From: Cristatella mucedo
Lineage: Eukaryota; Bryozoa; Phylactolaemata; Cristatellidae
Assembly (NCBI GenBank): GCA_009760855.2
Contig: WPIO01000021.1
Span: forward strand, 3,076,001-3,140,000
Length of the DNA stretch: 64,000 nt
Direction: 5' to 3'
Below the pieces are notes generated by a model that saw only the letters and a list, made by a program, of their open reading frames with translations, was not told the DNA's origin and ran no database searches. Below, piece after piece: positions 25,113-37,699 of the stretch (positions within the stretch are counted from its first letter, which is position 1; the number at the start of each line of letters is the position of its first letter). The position numbers were made by a program, and so were the translations under genes.

Positions 25113-25582
25113 GTGCAAATATTTGCTTCTGCCTAAGGCCCACGAAGCTGTTTGTGCCACCCCATCGATGCCATTGATGGAGCGGCACACACACTGTGTG
25201 AAAGGCAGGTGTGGGCAAGGAGTGGCCGGAGGGGCACACAAAGCTGAGTGGGAGGCAGCTCGGGCCACCCACAAACTGTGCTTCCCTTCATGTGTCAATG
25301 GCAACTTGAGGAGCAATGACGTCATCACCTGGGCAGCAGTGGGCTAGCTCGGTTGCTTCCTTCCGGTTTATTGCTTCTAAGGTGCATAGCAAAATGGGTG
25401 TGAGGAGGCTAGCTGTTTAACAAACAGACTATGGATCAAGTGGATCAGACTAGTGGATCAAGTAATCACGTAAATCAGACTAACGTATCAGACAAGTGGA
25501 TCAAGTTAGCTGCCAACTAATTGGTCTAGCAGTCCTACTGCCCTGAATGTGTCTGTCAGTTCCTGATTGGTTCTCGACTTTT

Positions 25583-25880
25583 GATAATAATACATTTGTA
25601 TAGCGCCATCAGGGAGCTTAATCTCTTTCTATGCACTTTAAGTTTGCTGTAAAAGAAGCATGATCGAATGGCTAGTGGTAGCATGCTCAATGACAACAAG
25701 CATTTCATGGTTAGAGGTGACACGCACAGGCTCGACATGCAAATATGGTTAGTCGACTTGCCCGTTTGGTTTGACCAGTCGGCAATAAACTGTCTGCAGT
25801 TTAGGCATTTGAACAAATCTTGTAGTATAGATATGGACTTGAAAACCTTCATGCATCGCACCCTATGCCCAGAAAGCTGT
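25583..25880 (-). mobile_element. LINE-B 3' end
   Basis: The tail (TATAGCGCCATCAGGGAGC, then CTATGCACTTTAAGTTTGC) is followed by the family 3' UTR motif with GCATGCTCAATGACAAC and GGTTAGAGGTGACACGCAC. The plus-strand frame that crosses it is a shadow. Confidence 0.75.
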
Positions 25881-26088
25881 TGCGGGTATCAACTTAATAC
25901 TAACCACAAAACCTCGTTGAATGCACTCTTATCTTCGGTTGACTTCAAATCCTTGCTCATTCTCATTAGAGCCGTCCTGCTGCACAAAGTCAGGATTAAA
26001 ATTATTGCACTTACATTGAGATATCTCAGTCGTTTACAGGAACTCTGCACGAAGATGAATCTTGATTAATCTGAACAATTAAAACTGT

Positions 26089-26155
26089 TGGGTCTGCTGT
26101 ACCGCGAGAGCGGACTACTCCGGCGGAAGCCGCTGAGGCAAAAACAGCAGACCCA
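26089..26155 (+). other. Candidate structured RNA or cruciform: three-way junction
   Basis: A perfect 12-bp stem (26089-26100 with 26144-26155) encloses two hairpins. The first is CCGC-GAGA-GCGG at 26102-26113. The second is CGGC-GGAA-GCCG at 26121-26132, extended by CTC (26118-26120) pairing with GAG (26135-26137) across a 2-nt bulge. Both loops fit the GNRA class. I match it to no known ribozyme or ncRNA family. The same structure could be read from a minus-strand transcript, but the GNRA loops favour plus. No other copy was noticed in the window. Confidence 0.3.
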
Positions 26156-26537
26156 CTGGCAGCAGCTGCTTCCAAGCCAGAGTGCTGGCCGTGTGGCCCG
26201 GTTAGCGGGTTTCCCCATAATAAACGGGAGCCGCCTTGATCTGTGCGCGACTTCCCGCACAAGCACAACAAAAACGAAAATAATTGCTCTTCACGTTTCA
26301 GTACAGGCCGAATATCGTGAATGCAACTGCCCAGGGCTTGTCTATTCACCCAGACAAATGAGGTACCCACGGTTATTACTCTGTGTAGTCTTTTACGTAC
26401 ATACACTGTCGTTGCTCTATCTGGGAAGAGGACAACGTAGCCGTGTGAAACTTAAAATCAATTGTTGTTATTAATAGTGTTCTTACGGCTTTTGGATGTG
26501 TCCTTCGTCACAGGTACAAGGACGCGTGATATAGCTA

Positions 26538-26720
26538 ATGGACAGTAATGAAAGTACAGATCCAGTTACAGTTGCACGATTAAAAAAAATGCTGATGTCT
26601 ACCGCAAATCAGTTCCAGGCTTGTTCCTTGCCTAGTGATCCTTGCTGTGATCTAGAAGATCGCTCCTCCAGCTACTTTGTCTGCAAGACAGAGAGGCTCG
26701 ACAATCGATTCCCGAGTTAA
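26538..26720 (+). other. Unassigned short open frame
   Basis: Sixty codons begin MDSNESTDPVTVARLKKML and contain a Cys pair (DPCCDLEDRSSS). The composition is plausible for a soluble protein and the frame opens 17 bases after a TCACAG acceptor-like site. I recognise no family. It may equally be chance. Confidence 0.2.
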
Positions 26721-27363
26721 CGGCATTCCTAGTGAATTCCTCTTTCCCAGTAATCTCCCGCAGGATTTCCCTCCCTCAATTCCTTGCAGAACCTCAACGG
26801 GGGGGGGGATGCCTTTCACGGGAGTCCCTGTTTATGGGGATCTACGAGCTAGTCAAACACAAATCAGACAGTGCTGGGGTGAGCGATATAAACAATGATG
26901 GAAGGTTAAAGGCGGAAGCTTAAAGGTGGAAGGTTAAAAATCACGGGCAAGATCGTCGAGCACGGCAGTCTCCTACCTCCCTAACAAAACAAAATTCCGC
27001 CAACACCAGCGAGGGAACAGATCGAGTAGGAAGCAAGACTTAGAGGACGGCTGACCGTGTACATTTCCTACAAAACGAAAGATCGAAGTAGGATGGAGGT
27101 AGGTAGGAACCAAGTAGGAAGCAAGACTCGCCGTGCAAACCCGGCTGCAAACGGCTAAGGCCGTATACGAGGGCGTTCGCCACAGAGTTTAATACTCACT
27201 GTAATGCTAACAACTCCGAACACACGTCTGTTGTCTCCGATGCCGCCATTGCTGATTAAGGAAGGCACCCCTGACGTGCATTTCTGATTGGGGCGAAAAT
27301 CAGTCATCACAAGCTCAGAGGCTGCAATACCCAGCGAGTGGAATCAACTCCACTCTGCTGCAT

Positions 27364-28080
27364 TAGTAGTAATAATAATAATAACATATTTGCATAGCAC
27401 CCTCAGCGAACCCAATCTCTTTCTAGGCACTTTACTTATGCTGTAACGATAGCGTGACCATACGGCTAATGGTAAAACGCGAAGTGTCAACGTGCATAAT
27501 ACGATAACCGGTAGCGTAGACACTGTTGGCATACATGAGCAGACAGAGGACAAATCACAAGGACCCACCAAATTCTGCAAGAAAAGAGTAATTTTCAGCT
27601 GTTTTAAATGTCATCAAGTAAGGCGATGTCTTGACTACAGTCACGAATGAGTTTCAGGCTTCTGGAGAATACAAACTAAAAACACAGTCTCCAAACTATT
27701 TAAGGTTATTTTGAGGCAGAGCTTAGAGATTTTAGTCAGAAAATCAGATGGTAAGATGTCTAGGCTGGTTTGGCAACTTCTCTGATAGGTAGGCTAGAGC
27801 CATAGAATGAAGGGATCTAAAAGTGGGTGACAGAACTTTGAAGTCGATACGCTGCTTGCTTGGGAGCCAGTGTGGTCGGTGCGAAGTTGTAGGATGTGGT
27901 GAGGTCGCTGCTCACGACCAACAAGCCGGGCTACAAAGTTTTTTACCGAGTATAACCATCTGATTGCACAGGATGGTAGACCAGCAAGGAGTGAGTTACA
28001 GAAGTAGAGACGGCATTTCACAAATGCATGGACCAACTTGGTTGTATTGTCCATGTCTAATAAGGCCCAAACTTTCAAAG
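27364..28080 (-). mobile_element. LINE-B fragment, left arm of a head-to-head pair
   Basis: It runs from the (TAA)n tail and stem-loop at the left up to a decayed segment reading KLVHAFVKCRLYFCNSLLAG on the minus strand. It abuts the oppositely oriented copy at 28085, so the two share an inverted 3' region of about 470 bp. Confidence 0.82.
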
Positions 28081-28084
28081 CGCT

Positions 28085-28575
28085 ACAAAGCTACAAGTAT
28101 GGATTTATTCTCTGGCTCCAACTCGCCTATCAGAACTTCTCCCCTACCAAGCTAGGCACGGTTCCACCCGCTTTGCTGAATCTAATCGTTTAGCTACTAA
28201 TCGCACTAACCTCAAGTCCTTTGGAGACCGTACCTCTAGTTCATATGCTCCCAAAGCGTGAAACTGATGTCCGACTTGGGTCGAGACATCTCCTGACTTG
28301 ACGACATTTAAAAAGAAAATAAAAACGCATCTATTTATCACAGCATTTAATAAGTCCATGTGACGCGTCCTTAACGTGTTTATGCAGGCTGACACTGTGC
28401 ATGCTGCCACTAACCATATTTGCATGCTGGCCATGTGAGTGTCACCCATAACCATGCTATACTTGTTGTCATAGAGCATGCCTAACCATTCGATCGTGCG
28501 CCCTTTGCAGCAATTGTAAAGCGCCTAGAAAGAGACTGAGTTCTCCAAGGGTGCCATATCAAATGTATTATTATT
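28085..28575 (+). mobile_element. LINE-B fragment, right arm of a head-to-head pair
   Basis: The C-terminal coding remnant (LKSFGDRTSSSYAPKA) leads into the 3' UTR, the stem-loop AAAGCGCCTAGAAAGAGACT and a TATTATTATTG tail. Confidence 0.85.
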
Positions 28576-29280
28576 GTTATTTTCACTTTAACCGGAAGTC
28601 AGCTACATTCGGGGCCCGGGAGCATCGCAGATCGGAGATGAGTATCCGAAATGGTGCTTGGTCCTTCTAAGAATGTTCACTAATCACATCGAGCAAATGA
28701 TTGCTATCGGTACACCACTTAAAATTAGTATTTAAGACCTACACACTTCAACAAAATCAAAGTTTGAGCTCAGTTGAGCGAATGGCGCGGCTGAACGGCT
28801 GAGCGTCAATACGTCACTGTGGGTCACAACTGACCCACGAGGTCCTTCTAATGTTGGAGTAAGACTGTTGGTACTAAGCGTCGCGTAGTTGCGGACCTGC
28901 TTTCCCCGTTACGCTTCCGTACAGTCTCTCTACTTCCGTATTTCTGTAGCGCACGAGAAGACAGCGTATAGTGACATCGCTTTCTGCGCTGCTTTCAGCA
29001 GCACCCGGCTGAAAGCAGCCGCCGCCCCTATCCAGAGAGAAAGGCAGGTCGCTTGGGGAGAACATTCTGAATGGTTCTGTACCTGATACTTTGCCTGCGA
29101 GCTGCACCTTAGTGTGTTTATTTTGAAGCGTGTTTCATCTGCTTGGAAAGACATTTAGTTGTCCGATGGCACAATGGAAATATTATATTATTATTATTAC
29201 TTTATTATTTTTATCACCATCATTGCCAGCACCAAGTACTCCGCTACACACTTGCCGGCTACGTATCCCTTACGCAATAT
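28576..29280. other. No recognisable gene
   Basis: Short overlapping frames on both strands near 28874-29154 do not resemble known proteins, and no repeat is recognised. Confidence 0.5.
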
Positions 29281-30730
29281 GCCGCCTCTTGGCCAGCCAA
29301 TGCACGCGCACCCACCGGCTGCGACCAGGTCACGCCGAGGGGGATACCCCATACGGTTCGCTGCGAGCAGGAAGCGGCGCACCTTGAGCGCGGAAGCTGT
29401 GACTGATTGGCTGGGTCCCGCGTGGGCTGCTGACGCCACCGAGCGCCGATAGTACGCGTACTCCCGTCGGCCTGACTGATCCGCGGGCGGCGCTGCGGCG
29501 GCGGTGGATGCGCACGCGGGGCAGTCCACTCTGCACTGCCATCGCGGTACTTGCGGTCGCCGAAATCCGCCGACGCCCCTCGCGCGGCCGCCGCTAAGCG
29601 ATGAAGGTATGAGCCGCCGCGTTCGCGCCTCAGCTCGGCATCGAGCCAACGAGAGGCCGCCGTCGCTGCAGTGCTCGCCCGGTTGCCGCCGCGGCGCTCG
29701 TGAAGTGCCCGCCCTCCGCTTCAGCACTGCGGCGGCGGGCCGGCGGGCGGGCGAGCCGGTCATCTCCGCGGCAGACATCGAAGCTATTCGCTCGCTGACA
29801 TGCCCGCCGCCCGGCTTTCGTGTACGGCGCGCGCGCAGCAGCAGTTGGTCCCGTCCCACGGAAGTGACCCGGCCAGTCGTCGCGAGCGCTCGGCGGCGTC
29901 GGCGCTCGCGGCCGGCTGCGCGCCGGCGGAGAGCCGACGTGGGGGATTGGACGCTGGGACCGAGGCTCCGGCTAAGAATGCGGAAGAAATCCGGCGTGGC
30001 TCGTCTGGCTCCGCCCAGGGCGATCGCCCGCCTCGCTGCTCACTCGCCACGCACTGCTACCTATTGGAGGCTCGTTGCAAATTGCCTGCCCTGAGCAAAT
30101 ACCGACGACGGGCCAGTCGGAGAGTTTTCCAGGACTCGTCTTGCCCCTAAAGGTCCGTCTGGACGACTCGATCGGCGAGTAGAGCCTTGGCCTGCGGCGA
30201 AACGGTGCGGCGGCGGCGGCGGCTCTTCGCCGTCAGCGGGCGCGGAGATATGCCTGGAGGCGGCGCCGCCGCCGCCGCCGGCTTCGTTTAAGGAGGCGCC
30301 GCCGCGCGCCGCATCGGATCGCCCGCTCGCATTTGCTAGCTCGGCGGCGAACTCGCGCGCGGCGAAAATCACAGCTCCTCCACGCGGCGGCTCACGCTCT
30401 CGGTCGATGACGCGCCGTACGTGCGCTCGCGTGGCAGGTCCGGGTGGCCGCCGGGCGAGGCGCTGCACCTCAGTGGCGCGCGCGGCCGCCGGCGCGCCGG
30501 CCACCGCGAGTCGCGGCGGCCGGCGCGCCCTCTTTGACGGGTTGCGCGTTCGCGAGCTCGCTACCTTCGAGTTCGAGCGTCAAGTTGAAGCGTCGCCGAC
30601 CCCTGCGGCGGCGGCTGGTCGCGCGTGCCGTCGCTCTGGGCGGTCCGGTCCGTCCGGTCGTGCGGCGAGACGTCCGCTTTTGAAGCGACGCTGCGTGCCC
30701 CTCGCTGATGGTGCGAGCGGATAGGTGAGG
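29280..30730. promoter_or_regulatory. CpG island
   Basis: This is very CpG-dense with many GCCGCC and GGCGGC runs. Long open frames exist on both strands (up to 220 codons minus, 196 plus), which is what CpG-rich DNA yields without coding. It is a likely promoter of an unseen gene, direction unknown. A second, weaker CpG-rich stretch lies at 31360-32000. Confidence 0.5.
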
Positions 30731-31124
30731 ATGGAAGAGAGGCAGGGGCGACGCTGCGGCTGCGTCTCCGTCTGCTTAACAAAAAGCCGTTTAAATGAAA
30801 ACGAAAGACGAGTCGGTCGCCGAAGATTAGCCAAAGGAGCGAGCGGCGGTTTCTGGGGGGGGGGATGTGTGTGTGTGTGTGTAGCGAAAAGACAAATCAT
30901 TAAAAACCGCGACTCTCCGTGTACCGTCGACGTTCACGAGTAAGTGTGGGGATAGGAGTAAATAATATATACTTGTGTGGGGCATCGCCAAGTGAGCCGA
31001 GCAATATTAAAAGGCCGTGTCCGCACGTAAAGTTTGTGAAAACTTCAAAAGTTCACTTAGAGCTTAGATGAACTATAGACTTCAATAAAAATAATTCATA
31101 CTACCGAAAGAACACTGTTCGTAA

Positions 31125-31215
31125 GGTTCCGCTTGCACTGCGATTCGAACCGCGACCACCTAATCGTTTGTTAGGCATTCTTCAGATGCTCGCACTTAAC
31201 TACTCAGGTCGTGCG
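31125..31215 (-). mobile_element. tRNA-like SINE head
   Basis: On the minus strand GAGTAGTTAAGTGCGAGC resembles an A box and GGTCGCGGTTCGAATCGCAG a B box. A separate SINE-2-like tail fragment (CTATAGAAACGAGGCTGCTA) occurs in plus orientation at about 31288. No acceptor stem is evident. Confidence 0.45.
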
Positions 31216-32318
31216 TTTTGAGTTCCGGTGCTCGGAATTCTTCGTGTCTGCTGCGAGCGGGTGAAACCAGCTAAGCGTCTGCAGCCGCTATAGAAACGAG
31301 GCTGCTAAATCAGTCGCTCTTTACTCGTACTTTCATACCCAGAACCAAGCCCAGGTCGAGAACAGCAAGGTGTCCGAGTCCAGCCGAGTGGAGCCAGCCA
31401 GCCAGCGACCGCGGTCGCGGTCGCAGTGGAGGGATAGGTCTCGCTGCTGCTGACTTTCGCCCTTTGCACTTTGACCTGGCGCGGCCGGCCACTCGGACTC
31501 TCCCTCGTTCGAGCTGCCTCTCGGAGCAGGTGTCCGGTTGCGACGGGCTCGACGCTGAGGTAGGGATTGACTGGCGGCGAAGCACACGGGAAAGTAACCG
31601 GTTCCGCGGACTTGCTTGGCTCGGGCGAGGGGAACTGGTGGCCGGCTTCAGCCAGCCGCCGGCCGCCTGCGCCGCGCCGCGTACCGGCCGCTGTCTGTCT
31701 GCGCGGCGGCCCAAGATATCCGGGAGCAGCGGAATTCGCCGGCTGACCCAATGCGGCGCATCCGGCCTCGTAGACGAGGCTCGCCACAGCGGCTGAGACG
31801 AGCGCAACGCCTCTCTCGAAGGTAACTTGCACTCGCTGCGGACAGTTAGCCGAAACTCCGGGTCACCGCGCCGCGTTGCCGCTGCCGCTGCCGCAGATTA
31901 CGCAGAACGCTACCCACATCCACCTGGTCGCTCCGCTTTTTTCCTTTGACGTCGCGGGGCGACGCGGCACCTTGACGGCCGCTTCAGTTAGGCTCGAATT
32001 GTGCTCGACCGGTGCCCCTCGATCCGATACTCGGGCGGAAAGAGCTTTAATCTTTTGGAAGCAGGATGGACAGTCGGTACTCCCGATATTGACTAATGCT
32101 GTCTCCAGTGAGCCAGATGTACCTGATGACTTTCAGCTGTCAGCTATCGATATTTCTGCGAACGCTAGTGCTGCAACTAAACGGCCCGAATAATATAATC
32201 TGCTGCTGGAGCAGGTTAGCGTCCTTTATTGACTGTCAGTTGAATTAAGAACTTCTCTAAGTGTCTCTGGGCTTGATTTTAACGGCTGGACCATTGCTAT
32301 ATTGCTTCTTCAAGTGAT

Positions 32319-32629
32319 CAGTAGCAGAGACAAGGGGGGGGGAGCAGGGGGCATTTGCCCCCTCCCCACTACAGCGGGGCACCGACCTGAGCCATCCCCT
32401 ATTCTTACACCAACCCTCCGACCGCTTACTAACGACGAAATTACGTCTGAGTCCCGCTCGATGAGCAACCGCAGAGTTCGTGTCGAGTAGACGCAATGAC
32501 TTTGCGTTACAAGTTTTCATTAATTGTGGGTCTAGCCCAGCCCACATGAAATATTTGTGGGTCACGCCCCTGCATAACAACTTTTGCAGATCTTGCCCCC
32601 TCAAGTGAAAAATCCTGGCTCCGCCACAG
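32319..32629. mobile_element. hAT-like MITE
   Basis: The 311-bp element starts CAGTAGCAGAGACAAGG and ends so that the reverse strand reads CTGTGGCGGAGCCAGGA. This CAG-type terminus with GGCGGAGCCAGG is common in hAT elements. It is flanked by CAAGTGAT on the left and CAAGTTAC on the right, an 8-bp target duplication with two differences, the length expected for hAT. Internally it has GGGGGCA/TGCCCCC inverted runs and no transposase. Confidence 0.75.
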
Positions 32630-32639
32630 CAAGTTACAG

Positions 32640-34865
32640 TCCCTTCAGAGGATCGACCTCTTCTTCACGTGTCGGTGGCGAGCAGCCGTCGCGGTGGAGT
32701 TGCCGATTTGCCGGTTCCGGTTTCATGTAGCCCCTGGCTTCCCAGCATTCATTGCTCCTTGTTATGGGGAGTGCTTCATTAACCTCAAGAGATCGAGGGA
32801 AATTTCTTATTCGACATTGTTGTGTAGCCTAATAGCTAGACCAATTTAAACTAGCATCTCGTCAGGCACTATTTCTGGTACTAAAAACGGGTCAGTTCTT
32901 TATGGATTTGTAAATACTTTATGCAAATATTTTATGCAAATGCTTACCTAAATGATACTTCGCAATAACCGAGTTTCTGCACTATTGCAAAGCGCAGTGC
33001 CAGCTCGAAAGGTTTTAGTGGATCGTTGGAAAGAATTTTGCCCGATGTTTGCATTCGAACATTCGTTTAAATGGTGAATGAGGTACGAAGCAACGTATTT
33101 GCGCAATGGTAGGGGGCAGCAGTTTTTTGGGCATTACTGCTATTGCCTGCGATGGCTGCTTTGGGCGCTTGCTGTTGGACGACGCTTTGACATGGACGAA
33201 GCTTTGCTTTGCTCGTGCTCTCGATGCTTCGTAATATGATGCAGCACCGCTGAATGTCATGCATCCCAAAACGAACCCCTCCATCTTTATATCCAGCACG
33301 AAGTTCTTACGCTTGCAAATGATTGTGAGAACATAATGCCCGTAGATCTGAAACATACAGCTAACTCTTCGCTCTGCACTCGACTTGGCGACCTCGATCT
33401 TGCCTGCTCAATTTGTCCTCTTAGTTGCCAATGATGCATACAGTCTGCGAGGTATCTGAACAGTGAGAGCAGTTGGAGGTTCATGCGCCAGCGTAAGCTG
33501 TGCTCTCTTTGCTTAGTGGCCGCGAAGTTTATAAGGATTGTCTCAAGTGGCTTTTTTGATGAGAGGAGTATCGTCGTATCATTATTCTTTGTTAAAAAGT
33601 GCCGTATGTTGCCAATAAATGGTAACCTAATTTTGCTTTGCCATCCAGACCACGATGATATGAAAAGAGTTACATAAAGGCTTATGAATACATTATCGTC
33701 GAACTTGGCAAAACCTGAAAGGGGAAGAGCAATTAGGTGCATAGACGGTTTCATTAGGTTAACTTCTGGACCGTGCACGATAAAATCGAGGTTTAAACTT
33801 ACTAACAAGTACTTTATAGTATTTGATAAGCACAGTAGATAATCTCGAATGATGCAGAATAAGAAATGCGGAACATTGTAGAGACCAGGTAGAATATTAT
33901 CTAGGATTTTTGGAGCTCAGATTGTTGTTGATTCATCAAAGTTGAAGATTTAAGTTTTTAAGCTGCAACTGGCGAAACATTTACTATTTAAGCTATATAT
34001 AATGAAGCAAAAGAAGTCATCTAATCTGTGACCATTCAAGTCTTTCGAGGCTATTTCTGCCGTATATAGGCGTCGTTGGTCATGTGCATTAGCAAGACTT
34101 TGGGTTGAATTTAAGAAAAATACTACGTAGCCAAATCCACTAACCCATTTGCAGAGCCACTTTGTCTTTGCCTGTGCTTGTTTTCCCATCAAACTAGTTA
34201 ATGCAAGTTATCGAGAGATCTGTATCCAAACTATTCAAATCAGAAATCTCCACTATGGTTTTAAGATAATGATAATTAAGGAGCCATAGCAGACACGGTA
34301 TGCACACTCCGCTGTTAGTACTGCCGTATAGGTACAAGCTTTGTACAAAGGATTATCCAAAGTTGCACTCAGCAATTTTGATTTTTCACGGTCAAGGTGC
34401 GTTGCAATGTCCGAGCATGTTGTGCTAGAAAAAACCCACCGTTCGATGTTGCATTCATTTGAACTCAAACATTACCATTGGAAGGCGTGGGAGCATTGGC
34501 TTCAGTCAGTTTCCTTTCATGTATGGAGTTTCATTGGTTATGTCAGAGGTTAAGCTGGCAAGATGGGCGTAAGATGCGCGCATGCAGCGTGGGTAATCCG
34601 GGCATCTCCGACCTTTGGCCGCGAAAGGGTGAAAGAAACTCACCGAGACGACCGATGGGCGGCAATGGTAGCTCTTTTAGCCACCCTCGCCTGCACCGAA
34701 GGCTAAGACACGCGAGGAAGGAAAAAGACATGCCAAGGTCGTGCTCCGAACCGCTTGCCGGTCTCCGAGTACACCCTGTACATTCTAGCAGTTGGTACTA
34801 GGGTACCAGCAGGCGGCGGGGTAGCAGCACAAGCATAAAATGCACCAGCAATAAATAAATCCACT
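32640..34865. other. No identified gene; unassigned minus frames
   Basis: A 173-codon minus frame (33287-33808) is followed by an overlapping 113-codon minus frame in another phase (33015-33356). Composition is varied rather than low-complexity, but I see no known domain and no clear splice signals. No transposon ends were seen. Confidence 0.3.
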
Positions 34866-34867
34866 CA

Positions 34868-35027
<160 letters not shown>

Positions 35028-35551
35028 CGGGGGGGGGGGCGCACGCGTGCGTTCGCCCATGCACCCTTTCGAGGGCGTTTAGAAAGTATTAATTGGGGAA
35101 AAGAGGCTGAAAGCATCGATTCCTGGCGTTCGTTTGGAGAAACATTGCTTTCTATAGCCCCATAAGTTGCTTCTGTTTTGTCTCTGAGAGATTTATTAGC
35201 TAGCTCCAGATAAAAGCCCTTCCAAGCTGACAGAGTGTCGATAAAACTGTGACGACGAATCAATCCTGCCCGATGAGGGTATGCGACGTTCCTTGCGAAA
35301 GGGCTGAAGAAAAAAATCGCGACTGCAAATGAGAAAAATGTAAGAGGTAAGATGAAGCAATCAAGAAGAAACAACAATGAGAGGAGTGTAAACGAGTAAA
35401 AGATAAAAAAGATAAGGATCAAAGAAAGAGGCAATAACAGGCAAGCACAGCACGGCAGGAGGTGGCGAAGCAAGGATGAATGGAGAGGGGCATGAGAAAG
35501 TTTAGGAGAAAAAAGTGAAGGGTGAGCAGGAAAACGAGAGCATAAACAGAG

Positions 35552-35568
35552 TGAGTGAGAGAGAGAGA

Positions 35569-35622
<54 letters not shown>
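35552..35622. repeat. (GA)n microsatellite
   Basis: Purine-only GA repeats of about 70 bp with one GGT interruption. Confidence 0.97.
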
Positions 35623-35654
35623 CAAATACAATATTTTCTAGTCACCATGGGCTG

Positions 35655-36110
35655 TTTTTGATTTTATATGTTGGCAGAGTCGAAGTACTTACCAAGTCAC
35701 CCCAAAAAAGACAATTACGTGTCTGCAACTGGCTCATGCTTAGTGCCAGAAAGCGTATCGACTTGTAGATTCTGTCACTATTTTTTAGGTTCCTTCATTC
35801 CATTGCTCTGGCCTACTTACCGGAAAAACTTCCTAATGAGGCTTCGCACCATACTGCCCGCTCTCCTGACTTGACGGTAATGTAGGCTCTTGTAACTAGA
35901 CAGTAATTTCACTGTGTATCTAACCAACCTCAATTCCTTAGAAGACTTGTACCTTCGGTTTTTAAAATCCCAAAGCACGGAGCCAACTACCAACCGCTGT
36001 CAAGACATCTCCTGACATGATGACATTTAAAAGGAGCGAACAATCCACCTTTTACCCTCACATACAGGATTTGCTCCGTCCTTTTAAATATTATCATTTC
36101 TGTGCTTTTC
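35655..36110 (+). mobile_element. LINE-B fragment, strongly decayed
   Basis: Plus-strand remnants correspond to the segment from the HWLP-like region (CGTATCGACTTGTAGATTC) through SFIPLLWPTY and the SRHLLT-like end. The family tail is not clear. Confidence 0.5.
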
Positions 36111-36417
36111 TAGCAAAAATTGTGCACGTTATAGCTAAACAAGACATGCTTCCTTTCAGCCACATGTGTGTAAATTGCCTTGAAAAAAGAGTCATCTTAC
36201 TTTGGGGGCTAGAAAAACGGTTTATCATTTTCAACAAACACGAAACGTAACTACAGTATCCTAGGTAAGGAAATGGGCTAGAGCTGCGATTGACATGCTC
36301 CATCAGATGCTCCATCCATGCTGCTAGAGCTGCGATTGACGTGCTCCATCAGATCAGCGTCGATCTTCATCATCATGGCGAGCTCCCCCGAGGCGATGCT
36401 TACCACAGCAGCATAAT

Positions 36418-37680
36418 AACAAAAATATTAACAATAAACACTTGTAAAAGCGCCCCCAAGAGAACTCGGTCTTTTTCTAGGCGCTTTACAATTGCTGCAA
36501 AGGAAGCACGATTGAATGGTTAGTGATAGCATGCTCAAGAACACAACAAGAATAGCATGGTTAGGGGTGAAATACACAGGGTCAGCATACAAGTGTGGTT
36601 AGTGGCAGCATGCAAAAGTGTCAGCACGCATAAGAACATAAAGGACGAATCACGGGACCCACTGAATGCTGTCCTAAATAGGTGCGCTTTTATTTCTTTC
36701 TAAATATGATCAAGTCAGGGGATGTCATGACGCAAGTCGGGAGTGAGTTCCAGGCTTTGGGAGCATACGAACTAAATGCACGGTCTCCAAAGGATTTGAG
36801 GTTTGTACGAGGTATAGGTAAACTGTTAGATTCCGAAAAGCGGGTGGTACGATGGGGGATCAGATCCACTCCCTGGCGGTGGAGTAGATCTGATAGGTAG
36901 GCTGGAGCCAAAGAATGAAGAAAAGCAAGAAGGGAAGCAAGAAAAGCAAGCAAGAACGCGAGCGGCTATAGCAGCCGAAGCTGCTGTAGCTGCACGCTGC
37001 TCATTGCAATCCTTCTCAATCTTGAGTATTTGTTGCACTCTAAAGTGTACCGGTGGCTCCACTTCCTACGTCACGGTTTGCCTGGGTGAGTGATTGGGGA
37101 TAACTTGCCAACGAGGCTGGGGGATGCTGACGTCGGATGGGTTGCTACAAGATGCAGCTGACTGCAATGCTAAGAACATCAGACTGCGCTCAAGGTTGAC
37201 AGAGTGAAAGAGTCGGTTGCTGGTCCGAGATCTGCTGGTTCACGTTTCAGGATCACACAAGTACAGCTGGCACTTGCCGAATCCCACAGCCATCGGAAAC
37301 GTCTTTGGGACGATCCGTTGCTTGACTGGTAGCCAGTGCAGGTCGGCGAGAAGTGTTGTGATGTGGCAACTGCGACGCTCGCAACAGACAAGCCGAGCTG
37401 CAGAGTTTTGCACCAGCTGTAAGCGCCTGATTGCACATGCCGGCAGGCCAGCAAGCAGTGAGTTACAGAAGTCAAGACGGGATGTCACAAATGCATGGAT
37501 CAACTTAGATGTAGTATCCCTGCCTAAATAAGCCCGAATTTTAGCAATGTTATGTAGCTGAAAGTTGGTAGACTTGATTGTGGAGCTCATGTGGTCGTCC
37601 AACGAAAGGTCACTTTGGAATATGACACCCAGATTTCGTGCAGATTCAACAGGAGATATTCTGGCAGAACAAAACACACA
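36418..37680 (-). mobile_element. LINE-B copy with unrelated or rearranged middle
   Basis: The tail and stem-loop (AAAGCGCCCCCAAGAGAAC) are followed on the minus strand by the C-terminal block (NLKSFGDRAFSSYAPKAWNS). About 300 bp (36910-37240) do not match the family. The RT-side block (VESARNLGVIFQSDLSLDD, then VTSRLDFCNSLLAGLPACA) follows. The middle may be an insertion. Confidence 0.82.
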
Positions 37681-37699
37681 TGTAGATTTTTAGCGAAGA

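Noticed and set aside
29197-29859. 220-codon minus frame and 196-codon overlapping plus frame
   Set aside because: Both strands are open over the same CpG island and neither resembles a protein family.
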